Below, in pieces: positions 1 to 6,272 of a stretch of DNA of 8,384 bases. This DNA comes from JAADHY01 sp964428935 (lineage in GTDB: Bacteria; Planctomycetota; Planctomycetia; Planctomycetales; Planctomycetaceae). The position numbers and the translations under genes were made by a program. The stretch is from assembly GCA_964428935.1 (NCBI GenBank), contig CAYSAG010000226.1:1-8384 (forward strand), given 5' to 3'. How positions within the stretch are numbered: the stretch's first letter is position 1; every line of letters begins with the position of its first letter. Below the pieces are notes generated by a model. That model did not search any database. It had not been told where the DNA came from and saw only the letters and a list, made by a program, of their open reading frames with translations.

Positions 1-6
1 TGCTCA

Positions 7-31
7 CCTCCCCAAACCCACTCCTCCTCCC
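7..31 (-). promoter_or_regulatory. Purine-rich, Shine-Dalgarno-like stretch at the window edge
   Basis: Read on the minus strand, the 51 nt after the stop of the last gene contain GGGAGGAGGAG (31-21) and then GGGGAGG (13-7), ending in ...TGAGCA at base 1. Such purine runs look like ribosome binding sites, so another minus-strand gene may start at or just past the edge. A GTG inside the run (GTG GGT TTG GGG AGG TGA) stops after five codons and is not a gene. No start codon can be confirmed within the window, so this is only a suggestion. Confidence 0.3.
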
Positions 32-40
32 GGCTTCAGC

Positions 41-54
41 GCGGTAAACAATTA
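41..54 (+). repeat. 14-nt sequence, inverted partner of 8330-8343
   Basis: The sequence GCGGTAAACAATTA is the exact reverse complement of TAATTGTTTACCGC at 8330-8343. It includes the TAA stop (54-52) of the minus-strand gene 52-1056. The flanking bases do not match, so the identity is limited to 14 nt. It is AT-rich against a GC-rich background. Its function is unknown and chance is possible. Confidence 0.45.
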
Positions 55-1056
55 CTTTCGCTTGCTGCTGGCCGGTCGCACGCTGGGGTTCTGCCGGTCG
101 CGGTTCTTTTTTGGCTCGGGGTTCTTTCGCAGCAGCCAGGCGGTCGTGCCGACCAGCAGGACCAGCAGCGACACGGCCAGCCCGCGAGCCAGCCAAGGCC
201 ACGGAACCCCCACCTCCGCCAGCTCCACCGAGACGACAAAGCCTTCCGGCAGACGCCCGCCGTCCGACTGGAACAGCTTGTCCGAGCCGTCGGTTTCCAC
301 GGCCTTCAAGTTGCACCGGACCGGCCCGTTCGGTTGCTCGACTCGCACGACCACCTGTTCGCTGGGCAGGTCGAGCGGGCGGCGCCAGGTCGCCTGGCCG
401 GCGCCGACGGGCAACACGTACGTGTAGGCCAGCTCCTTCCGTCCCGGCGGCCACGGCACCGTCGTCACCAGCAGGCCGTCGTCCAAACGGAACCGCCGCC
501 CGAAGAACTCGCGGTGGAACGTCACCCGCTCGAACTGCCGCGGCACGTGCAGACGCAGCGTGACGCCAGGCGAGCCGTCTGGTCGGTCCTGGCCGACGTA
601 GCAGCGGCGAGTGGGGTTGTCGACCAACAGCCGCTCGGTGACCAGCAGCTTCCCCTGTTGGACTCGCAGCCGGGCTTCGAAGCGGCGGCAAACCAGCGGG
701 CTGGGCGACTCGACGGGCGGGTAGACCACCAGCCGGACGTTTCGTCGCGGCCCGTCCGGGCTCAAGCGAAAGCCCCGACCCGCAAAGTGCACCCCGCCCC
801 GGTTGGCTCCGGGAAGGTAGAGCAGGTCCTCGCGCAGCGGCAACGGAGCGAAACGGAACCGACCGTTGGCGTCCGTGCCGGTGGTGGCCGCCACGACGTA
901 CTGACCGTCGACGCGGACGCGCAACACCACTTCCACGCCCGCTCCGACCGGCCGCCCCGTGGAGCCGTCGACCACCACGCCAGTAATTTCACCGGCCGGT
1001 TGCGGGTGTTCGGGCAAGCCCGCTGCCAGCCAAAGTGCCAGAAGCCACGGTGTCAC
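52..1056 (-). CDS. Membrane-anchored protein with carboxypeptidase-regulatory-like domain, last gene of the ccm cluster
   Basis: This 334-residue protein starts at a GTG (1056-1054), six bases after a strong GGAGGGAG ribosome binding site (1070-1063). The first 15 residues (MTPWLLALWLAAGLP) look like a short signal peptide. Residues about 22-113 read like a carboxypeptidase-regulatory/transthyretin-type beta sandwich: GEITGVVVDGSTGRPVGAGV, then GTDANGRFRFAPLP. A second, beta-rich extracytoplasmic region (about 120-280) is not recognised. A single hydrophobic helix (about 288-308) is followed by a very basic tail, which suggests a large outer domain with the tail in the cytoplasm. The three cysteines (123, 152, 248) form no CxxC, so it is not a CcmG or CcmH thioredoxin-like partner. 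It follows ccmD by 165 nt on the same strand and is probably co-transcribed. Its role is unknown; an accessory role in cytochrome c maturation is inferred from position only. Confidence 0.8.
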   Translation of the reverse strand: MTPWLLALWLAAGLPEHPQPAGEITGVVVDGSTGRPVGAGVEVVLRVRVDGQYVVAATTGTDANGRFRFAPLPLREDLLYLPGANRGGVHFAGRGFRLSPDGPRRNVRLVVYPPVESPSPLVCRRFEARLRVQQGKLLVTERLLVDNPTRRCYVGQDRPDGSPGVTLRLHVPRQFERVTFHREFFGRRFRLDDGLLVTTVPWPPGRKELAYTYVLPVGAGQATWRRPLDLPSEQVVVRVEQPNGPVRCNLKAVETDGSDKLFQSDGGRLPEGFVVSVELAEVGVPWPWLARGLAVSLLVLLVGTTAWLLRKNPEPKKNRDRQNPSVRPASSKRK

Positions 1057-1062
1057 GAGAAA

Positions 1063-1070
1063 CTCCCTCC
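1063..1070 (-). promoter_or_regulatory. Ribosome binding site deciding the GTG start at 1056
   Basis: GGAGGGAG at 1070-1063 lies six bases before GTG 1056-1054. It supports this non-ATG start, which is also the one that begins a plausible signal peptide. Confidence 0.75.
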
Positions 1071-1221
1071 GACCACTCGTTTTGACGACGCCGAGACGAC
1101 GGCCCGTCTGCGCCGCGGCCTGTTTGTGCCGTGGACCCGTCCGCGCCGCGCGGCCGCTTGCGCTGCGAGACGGTCTGGGCTGCGAGACGCTGTTCGCTGC
1201 AGCGCTGTCTGCACCGCAAGA

Positions 1222-1458
1222 CTACGCGGCCGCTCGGTCGACGTCGTCGGCGCTGGCTTGCCCGGGCGGTTGGTCCGGCGGGCACGCCGACAGGCTCGGC
1301 CGGTCCGCCTCGGACCAGCGGCTGCCGCCCAACTGCTCCAGTTGCCTCTGCAACCCACGCACCGCTCGCTCCAGCCGCACCTGCTTCAGCCCCAGCACCA
1401 CCACGTAGGCTCCCAGGAGCAACCACACCAGGACGTAACCGGCGACGAACGCGAACAC
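1222..1458 (-). CDS. ccmD: CcmD-like small membrane protein of cytochrome c maturation
   Basis: This 78-residue protein starts at GTG 1458-1456, six bases after GGAG (1468-1465), and stops at TAG. One hydrophobic helix lies at about residues 3-24 (FVAGYVLVWLLLGAYVVVLG). A charged helix follows at about 25-45 (KQVRLERAVRGLQRQLEQL), then a polar, proline-rich tail. This one-helix-plus-coil layout and small size are those of CcmD, which in known systems helps release holo-CcmE from the CcmABC complex. CcmD proteins share little sequence, so the call rests on size, topology and position after ccmC. The reading frame stays open further upstream to 1581 and toward the gap, but that stretch is Arg/Ser/Gly-rich, has no good ribosome site and would bury the helix. 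The usual close spacing to ccmC is lost here because of the repeat-filled insert. Confidence 0.72.
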   Translation of the reverse strand: MFAFVAGYVLVWLLLGAYVVVLGLKQVRLERAVRGLQRQLEQLGGSRWSEADRPSLSACPPDQPPGQASADDVDRAAA

Positions 1459-1464
1459 GGCCAA

Positions 1465-1468
1465 CTCC
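1465..1468 (-). promoter_or_regulatory. Ribosome binding site deciding the GTG start of ccmD
   Basis: GGAG (in AAAAAGGAG) lies six bases before GTG 1458-1456. It places the start right before the membrane helix and argues against the longer open frame starting at 1581. Confidence 0.7.
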
Positions 1469-1574
1469 TTTTTCTGGCTCGTTCCGTTTCGTGACGTTGT
1501 TTTTCCTGACGCTCCTCTTGACCGGCCTGTGGGCGCGAAACCGGTGGCTCCGCGTCGGCCGAACCGACGAGCCC

Positions 1575-1629
1575 CTGACACGTCCGCCGTTCGCTCCGAC
1601 GCCTCGGCCAGCCGGGCCGCGTCAGCCCG
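1575..1629 (+). repeat. 55-nt direct repeat, left copy at the gap edge
   Basis: These 55 bases, from CTGACACGTCC to CGTCAGCCCG, are identical to 1730-1784 and run exactly up to the first N. They are either two copies of a real tandem repeat or the same k-mer placed at the ends of two neighbouring contigs. Confidence 0.9.
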
Positions 1630-1729
1630 NNNNNNNNNNNNNNNNNNNNNNNNNNNNNNNNNNNNNNNNNNNNNNNNNNNNNNNNNNNNNNNNNNNNNNN
1701 NNNNNNNNNNNNNNNNNNNNNNNNNNNNN
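1630..1729. other. Assembly gap, 100 Ns
   Basis: There are exactly 100 unknown bases, a conventional placeholder for a gap of unknown size. Both edges carry the same 55-nt sequence, and tandem repeats lie directly to the right, so an unresolved repeat is the likely reason the contigs were not joined. Confidence 0.97.
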
Positions 1730-1784
1730 CTGACACGTCCGCCGTTCGCTCCGACGCCTCGGCCAGCCGGGCCGCGTCAGCCCG
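1730..1784 (+). repeat. 55-nt direct repeat, right copy at the gap edge
   Basis: Identical to 1575-1629 and starting immediately after the last N. Its last 14 bases are also the first 14 bases of the first 46-bp repeat unit at 1771. Confidence 0.9.
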
Positions 1785-1909
1785 ACCAGCACGAACGCGT
1801 CGCAGCGGCCAGTGTGGCCGCGTCAGCCCGACCGGCAGGAACGCGTCGCAGCCGCCAGTGTCGCCGCGTCCGCCCCGGCCGGCGGGGACCCGTCGCCGCA
1901 GCGAGCGTG
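1771..1909 (+). repeat. Tandem repeats of about 46 bp downstream of ccmC
   Basis: Units start at 1771, 1817 and 1863, each with GCCGCGTC. The first two (46 bp each) match at 42 of 46 positions and share GCCGCGTCAGCCCGACC and GAACGCGTCGCAG. The third (47 bp) is more diverged, and a fourth, degraded copy seems to begin at 1910 (GCGGCGTCCGCC). The partial unit at 1615-1629 before the gap suggests more copies inside the gap. The repeats lie in the transcribed spacer between ccmC and ccmD. No function is evident. Confidence 0.75.
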
Positions 1910-1970
1910 GCGGCGTCCGCCGAGCCGGCCGGCGGGTCCGCGACAGCCGAGCCGCTCCACCCGCGACCGC

Positions 1971-2684
1971 TCAACCGGACGCGCCGCCTGCCGGCTGCTC
2001 GGTGACCGGCCGCTCGTCCCAAGCCAGCTCCTCCAGCACGAACTCCAGCTCTTGCACGTCCCTTTCCAGCTGCAGTTGCCGACGTCGCCGCAGCACCAGC
2101 AACGTCAGGAAGGCATTGATTCCGACCACGCTCAGCACCAGAGCGGCTCGCATGGACGGTTCCATTTGCGGAGCGGTGGGGTGAATGCCGCGAAACCAGC
2201 GAGTGGCCAGAACGACCAGCGGCACGTCCACCGCTCCCAGAATGGCCAGCACCGACGCGAAGCGAGCTCGCTGGTGCCGGTCCTGCAGGCCCAGGCGGAC
2301 CACCAACCCACCCGAGTACAGCAGCCACAGAATGAAGACGCTCGTCAGCCGCGGCTCCCACGTCCACCACACGCCCCAGGCTTCGTGGGCCCACAGTGAG
2401 CCGGTGGCCAGCGTCAGCAGGCAGCACAGCCAGCCGACCTCGGTTGTCGCTTGGGTCCAGTCGTCCCACGAGAGCCGGCGGCTGAACAGGAACAGGCCAG
2501 CGGTCGCGGCCGAGGCCAAAAAGCCGGCCAGCGCGAACCAGGCCACAGCCACGTGAACGTAGAGAATTCGCTGAGCCGGACCCATGGTCAGCTCGGTGGG
2601 CGCCCACCAGCAGCCTGCCCAAACCGCGGCGGCCGCCAGGCCCACCGCAGCCAGCTCGGCCGTTGTCTGGAACCTGCTTCGCAC
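1971..2684 (-). CDS. ccmC: CcmC, heme-handling protein of cytochrome c maturation
   Basis: This 237-residue polytopic membrane protein has about six hydrophobic helices. It starts at GTG 2684-2682, eight bases after AAAGGAG, and stops at TGA. CcmC presents heme at the outer face of the membrane and loads it onto CcmE. The heme-handling tryptophan-rich motif is clear at residues about 103-120 (WGVWWTWEPRLTSVFILW). Two histidines, His44 (in YVHVAVAW) and His168 (in FRGIHPTAP), sit where the family's axial heme ligands lie. The motif has Glu110-Pro where the E. coli protein has Asp-Ala. Length matches the family. The C-terminal charged helix (about 199-225) is followed by a short Gly/Ala tail. 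The gene is 126 nt downstream of ccmB. The identification is secure; the start is supported by the ribosome site. Confidence 0.93.
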   Translation of the reverse strand: MRSRFQTTAELAAVGLAAAAVWAGCWWAPTELTMGPAQRILYVHVAVAWFALAGFLASAATAGLFLFSRRLSWDDWTQATTEVGWLCCLLTLATGSLWAHEAWGVWWTWEPRLTSVFILWLLYSGGLVVRLGLQDRHQRARFASVLAILGAVDVPLVVLATRWFRGIHPTAPQMEPSMRAALVLSVVGINAFLTLLVLRRRRQLQLERDVQELEFVLEELAWDERPVTEQPAGGASG

Positions 2685-2692
2685 CGTCGCGA

Positions 2693-2699
2693 CTCCTTT
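2693..2699 (-). promoter_or_regulatory. Ribosome binding site deciding the GTG start of ccmC
   Basis: AAAGGAG at 2699-2693 is eight bases before GTG 2684-2682. The longer open frame to 2780 adds 32 Arg-rich residues without a comparable ribosome site. Confidence 0.75.
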
Positions 2700-2810
2700 C
2701 GTTCGTTTCGCCGTTCGCTCGTTTGGCACCGGGCGTCGCCGGTCGTTTCGCACCGACCGTTGCGAGCCGGAGGGCGGCACTTTGTCCCTCGCCCAGCCGA
2801 CGCCGCGCGG

Positions 2811-3482
2811 TCACTCCTCGACGGCGTACGGAAACAACGCCGCTCCCACCGTGACAAACAACACCGCAAAGACCGCCAGCAATTGGACCCACCGAAACCA
2901 CTCCGGCCCGACCCTTCCTTCGGCCAGCAGACGCGTGGCCTCGGTGGAGGCCAACAACACGGGCAGGGCCAGCGGCAAGACCAGCAAGGCCAGCAGGCTG
3001 CCGGCGGCCCGAGCGCCGGCCGCCAACGCGCTGACCAAGGTGCCCACGGCCGCCAACCCGAGGTCGCTCAAAAGGGCCACCACCAGCAGCGCGCCGGGCC
3101 GGTGCAGCAGCGACACCTGGCACAGCACAACCGTCAGCGGCACCAGCACGCACTGCAGGACCAACAGGGACAACGCGTTGACCGTCAACTTCGAAAAGAA
3201 GACCAACGGTGCCGGCAGCGGGTAAAGAAACAGAGCCTCCAGGCACGACTCCTCTCGCTCCACGCCGAACGACCGGTCCACGGCCAGCATTCCGGCGAAA
3301 AAGGTCGCCAGCCACACCAGTCCGCCGGCCAGCTCCTGCTTCTGCCGCTCCAGCAGCTCCAGCTGAAACGAAAAGGCCAGCGCCACAACGACGCCGAACA
3401 GCAGCATGCCCGGCCACACGCGCCGGCTGCGCCACTCGACGACCACGTCCTTCCAAACCAGCCACCACAGTCGACTTGCCAC
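2811..3482 (-). CDS. ccmB: CcmB, membrane subunit of the heme-exporter-type ABC transporter
   Basis: This 223-residue integral membrane protein has about six helices. CcmB pairs with the CcmA ATPase; in known systems the CcmAB complex, with CcmC and CcmD, uses ATP to free heme-loaded CcmE. Family features are visible: an N-terminal WKDVVVEWRSR amphipathic segment (10-20), the conserved loop LAVDRSFGVEREESCLEALF (66-85), and the late hydrophobic block LLVLPLALPVLL (166-177). I chose GTG 3482-3480 because GGAG lies nine bases before it and the length then fits the family. An ATG at 3512-3510 would add ten residues but has no properly spaced ribosome site. It follows ccmA by 71 nt and ends with TGA. 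Confidence 0.92.
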   Translation of the reverse strand: MASRLWWLVWKDVVVEWRSRRVWPGMLLFGVVVALAFSFQLELLERQKQELAGGLVWLATFFAGMLAVDRSFGVEREESCLEALFLYPLPAPLVFFSKLTVNALSLLVLQCVLVPLTVVLCQVSLLHRPGALLVVALLSDLGLAAVGTLVSALAAGARAAGSLLALLVLPLALPVLLASTEATRLLAEGRVGPEWFRWVQLLAVFAVLFVTVGAALFPYAVEE

Positions 3483-3491
3483 GGTCGGTGT

Positions 3492-3495
3492 CTCC
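3492..3495 (-). promoter_or_regulatory. Ribosome binding site favouring the GTG start of ccmB
   Basis: GGAG (in GCAGGAGACACC) lies nine bases before GTG 3482-3480 and inside the alternative reading that begins at ATG 3512. Confidence 0.6.
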
Positions 3496-3553
3496 TGCAA
3501 GCAGGGCCTCATTCCGGACAGACCTGTGGTCGAGTCGAGGCCAGACGCGTGTC

Positions 3554-4249
3554 TCAGGCTGCCTTGGCTTTGTGCTGCCGCGCCAAACCGCGGACCGCCT
3601 CGGCCGACCGACGTTCTTGCACCAGCCGTCCGCGCTCCAGCCTCAACACGCGGTCGGCCACCGCCTGGCACGACTCCGGGCGGTGAGTGGCCAGGAACAC
3701 GCAGCAGCCGTCCGCTCGAAGCCCAGCCAACAGCCGCACCAGCCACTCCGTCCAGCCGGCGTCCAGTCCGGTGAACGGCTCGTCCAACAGCAACACCGAC
3801 GGTCGGTGAACCAGGGCTCGAGCCAGACTCAACCGCTGCCGCATGCCTCGCGACAATTGGCCGGCCGGTCGGTCGGCCCAGGGAGCCAGGCCGGTCCGGT
3901 CCAGCAGCTCGTCGACCCGCTGCTGCGGACGCCGTAAGCCGCACATTCGAGCCGCAAACTGCAAGTTTTCGCGAGCCGTCAGTTGCGGGTAGAGGTAGCT
4001 TTCGTGGCCGACCAGTCCCAGCCGAGCCCGTTGGCTCCCCTCCCGCACCGGCCGCCCAAACAACCGCACGCAGCCGCGGTCCGGACGACACAAACCGCTC
4101 AGGCACCGCAACAAGGTGGTCTTGCCCGAGCCGTTGGCTCCCACCAAAACGGCCACCTCGCCCTCGCCCAGTGCCACGTCGACGCCGCGCAGCACCGGCC
4201 GCCGGTCAAAGCTCTTCCACAGGTTGTCCGCTTCCAACACGGGTGCCAT
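3554..4249 (-). CDS. ccmA: CcmA, ATP-binding subunit of the cytochrome c maturation ABC transporter
   Basis: This is a 231-residue cytoplasmic ABC ATPase starting at ATG 4249-4247. Walker A is GANGSGKTT (37-45), the ABC signature is LSRGMRQR (132-139), Walker B is VLLLDEP (152-158), and the switch histidine is His189 (ATHRPE). GLVGHESYLYPQLTARENL (78-96) is typical of CcmA, and LFTGLD-type D-loop residues (FTGLDAG) follow Walker B, so the enzyme looks active. It works with CcmB and CcmC in the ATP-dependent release of holo-CcmE. The gene begins 22 nt after the ccmF stop. AGGAGG (4268-4263) is 13 bases upstream and a GGGGGCGGA run lies closer. The longer open frame to 4354 lies inside ccmF and is not needed. 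The basic C-terminal tail (about 213-231) has no recognised role. Confidence 0.95.
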   Translation of the reverse strand: MAPVLEADNLWKSFDRRPVLRGVDVALGEGEVAVLVGANGSGKTTLLRCLSGLCRPDRGCVRLFGRPVREGSQRARLGLVGHESYLYPQLTARENLQFAARMCGLRRPQQRVDELLDRTGLAPWADRPAGQLSRGMRQRLSLARALVHRPSVLLLDEPFTGLDAGWTEWLVRLLAGLRADGCCVFLATHRPESCQAVADRVLRLERGRLVQERRSAEAVRGLARQHKAKAA

Positions 4250-4271
4250 TCCGCCCCCAGTGCCTCCTGGC

Positions 4272-6272
4272 TCAAGCCGCCTTCGCCCGCCGACCTGCGA
4301 CCGGTTTGTTGGGCTTCTCGGCGCCGGAGGAACCAGCCGCCCGTCGGCCAGCACGCCGGCTCGGCCACAGCCGGACGGCCGCGGCCAGACAGGTCAAGCA
4401 ACCGCCGACCCACAACCAGACGACCAACGGGTTGCTCACCAACGTCAGCTCGGCTCGTCCGTCCTCCCAGCCCGCGTTCAGAATGACGTACAGGTCGCCA
4501 GCCCACGTCGAGGCAATGTCGACTTCGGTCGTCCACTGCTCTTGCAGGTGGTGGCGGTGCTGAGCCGGACGCAGCGTTCGGACCACGCCGCGCGGACCCA
4601 GCAGACGCACGACGGCTTCCACGACCAGCTTGTCCGGCAACTGGCGCTGCTCCAGCCGAACAAACTGCAGTTGGTGACCGGCAAACGACACGCGCTGACC
4701 CGGCCGAAGGACGACCGAGCGACGCTGGGTCCCCAGCGACGAGCCGGCGACGCCAACGGCCAGCACGACGACTCCGACGTGAGCCACCCAGGCGGCGTAG
4801 CGCGGTCGGTGAGCGGTCCACGCCTGGGCCAGAGCGGTTCGAAGGCCGCCGGGCTGGGGCCGAGCGACGTCCTGCCAGACTCGCCAGCCCGTGGCCACCA
4901 ACGTGGCCGCCGTCAGACCAGCCACCGCCAGCCCGACCGGGTGTCGCACGCCGACCGCCCACGCGGCGAGCAAGCCGGCAGCGGCTGGAGCCAACAGGCA
5001 GACGGCCGCTCGACGCCAAGACCACCAGCCGTCCTTCCGGCCCCACCGAGCCAACGGCGTCGCCGTCAGCCCGGCCAGCAGGACCAACCCGGTGGGCACC
5101 AACACGCTGTTGTAGTACGCAGGTCCGACCGAAACCTTTCGTCCCAGCAGAACGACCGACAGCGGGACGGCCAAGGTCCCCACCAGCGTCGCGCCGGCGA
5201 GCAACAGCAGCGTCCAGACGCACACGGCCAGCAGCCACTCGCTGCTCCACACCGGCAGTTGCGGCCGCTCGCCCCGTAGCTCGGACCGGCGTCGCCACAA
5301 CAGAACCGGCGCCGGAAGGAGCACACCGAACAGGAGCCCCAAGAACGTCCAGCCGACGGCCGACCGGCTGAAAGCGTGCAGACTGCTAAAAAGACCGCTG
5401 CGGGTCAGGAACGTGGCAAAGTTGCACAGAGCGAACGTTGCGAAGGTCAGGACCACGCTGGTCCTCTTCAAGACGCCGCGGTGCTGCCAGGCGAGCAGGC
5501 TGTGGAGCAACGCCGTTCCCGTCAGCCACGGCAGCAGCGAACTGTTCTCAACGGCGTCCCAGGCCCAGTAGCCGCCCCACCCCAGTTCTTGGTACGCCAA
5601 AACCGCGCCCAGCAGAATGCCCGCACCGAGGACACTCCAGGCAAACAACGACCAGCCGCGAACCAGCTTCAGCCAAGCGGTGTCGCACCGGCCAAAGGCC
5701 AACGCCGCCAGAGTCAACGCAAAGGGAACGGCCCAGGCCGCGTAGCCGAGGAAAACGACGGGCGGGTGGACGAGCATGGCCGGGTGTTGCAACAGCGGGC
5801 TCAAGCCGGCTCCCTCGCGAGCCAGCCCGGAGCTGGGCGTCAACGGGTCGGCGGCGAAGACGAGCACGGCGACCAAACACCACAGGTAGGCCAACGCCAC
5901 GCCGAAGGCCTCGTGCCGGACCCGGCACGCCCGGGCCGTCGCTCGAAACGCCAACGTCACCAGGCCCGTGAAGCTGGCCCACAGCAACAGCGACCCGGCC
6001 TGTCCCACCCACAGGGCCGACAGCGAGTAGTGCCAGGGCAGCGAACGGCTGGAGTACTGGACGACGTAAGCCAGCCGAAAGTCCTTTGTCACCAAGGCCA
6101 CGGCCAACACGGCCGTCACGACGAGCAACCCGACGACCGCCACCACGGCGGCGAGGTCGGCCGTGCGGAGCACCGCGCGGTTGTCGCGCCGACTTCCAGC
6201 CACGGCGGCAAAGGCCGCGTAGCCGGAAGCAACGAAGGCAACCAACAGGGCCGTCTGTCCCAAAGCAATCAT
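4272..6272 (-). CDS. ccmF: CcmF, core of the cytochrome c heme lyase
   Basis: This 666-residue polytopic membrane protein is close to the usual CcmF length. CcmF takes heme from CcmE and attaches it to the CxxCH motif of apocytochromes c outside the membrane. The heme-handling WWD domain is at residues about 231-250 (GWGGYWAWDAVENSSLLPWL). The histidine pair in HPAMLVHPP (His163, His169) and His299 in SSLHAF are family landmarks. A later conserved helix with AAWVAHVGVVVLAVGV is present, followed by a large extracytoplasmic domain and a final helix near LVVWLWVGGCLTCLAAAV. The start ATG (6272-6270) overlaps the ccmE stop TGA (6271-6269) as ATGA, which points to translational coupling; a weak GGAA lies six bases upstream. 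In classical systems CcmF acts with CcmH, but no ccmH is seen here, so this CcmF may work alone or with another partner. Confidence 0.96.
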   Translation of the reverse strand: MIALGQTALLVAFVASGYAAFAAVAGSRRDNRAVLRTADLAAVVAVVGLLVVTAVLAVALVTKDFRLAYVVQYSSRSLPWHYSLSALWVGQAGSLLLWASFTGLVTLAFRATARACRVRHEAFGVALAYLWCLVAVLVFAADPLTPSSGLAREGAGLSPLLQHPAMLVHPPVVFLGYAAWAVPFALTLAALAFGRCDTAWLKLVRGWSLFAWSVLGAGILLGAVLAYQELGWGGYWAWDAVENSSLLPWLTGTALLHSLLAWQHRGVLKRTSVVLTFATFALCNFATFLTRSGLFSSLHAFSRSAVGWTFLGLLFGVLLPAPVLLWRRRSELRGERPQLPVWSSEWLLAVCVWTLLLLAGATLVGTLAVPLSVVLLGRKVSVGPAYYNSVLVPTGLVLLAGLTATPLARWGRKDGWWSWRRAAVCLLAPAAAGLLAAWAVGVRHPVGLAVAGLTAATLVATGWRVWQDVARPQPGGLRTALAQAWTAHRPRYAAWVAHVGVVVLAVGVAGSSLGTQRRSVVLRPGQRVSFAGHQLQFVRLEQRQLPDKLVVEAVVRLLGPRGVVRTLRPAQHRHHLQEQWTTEVDIASTWAGDLYVILNAGWEDGRAELTLVSNPLVVWLWVGGCLTCLAAAVRLWPSRRAGRRAAGSSGAEKPNKPVAGRRAKAA

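Larger units (their letters stand above)
1459..1970. other. Noncoding insert between ccmC and ccmD with repeats and an assembly gap
   Basis: About 510 nt (including 100 Ns) separate the ccmC stop from the ccmD start, although the other ccm genes here are 126 nt apart or less. I see no convincing gene on either strand. The stretch holds tandem copies of a unit of about 46 bp, a 55-nt sequence present on both sides of the Ns, and high GC throughout. The unit length is not a multiple of three, so the array cannot code for a regular peptide repeat. Its true length is unknown because the gap size is arbitrary. Confidence 0.7.

Noticed and set aside
1771..1909. CRISPR array
   Set aside because: The units are contiguous 46-47 bp repeats without distinct spacers, and no cas genes are present.
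1459..1970. Ala-rich peptide (ADAATLAAAT-like) encoded by the repeats between ccmC and ccmD
   Set aside because: The 46-bp period shifts the frame at every unit and brings in a TGA (GGC TGA), so no continuous repeat protein results.
1777..3468. Long minus-strand open frame of 563 codons across ccmB and ccmC
   Set aside because: It is a Gly/Arg/Ala-rich shadow frame, common in GC-rich DNA; the real CcmB and CcmC frames overlap it.
4099..5298. Minus-strand open frame of 399 codons within ccmF and ccmA
   Set aside because: Arg/Gly/Ser-rich shadow of ccmF with no family features.
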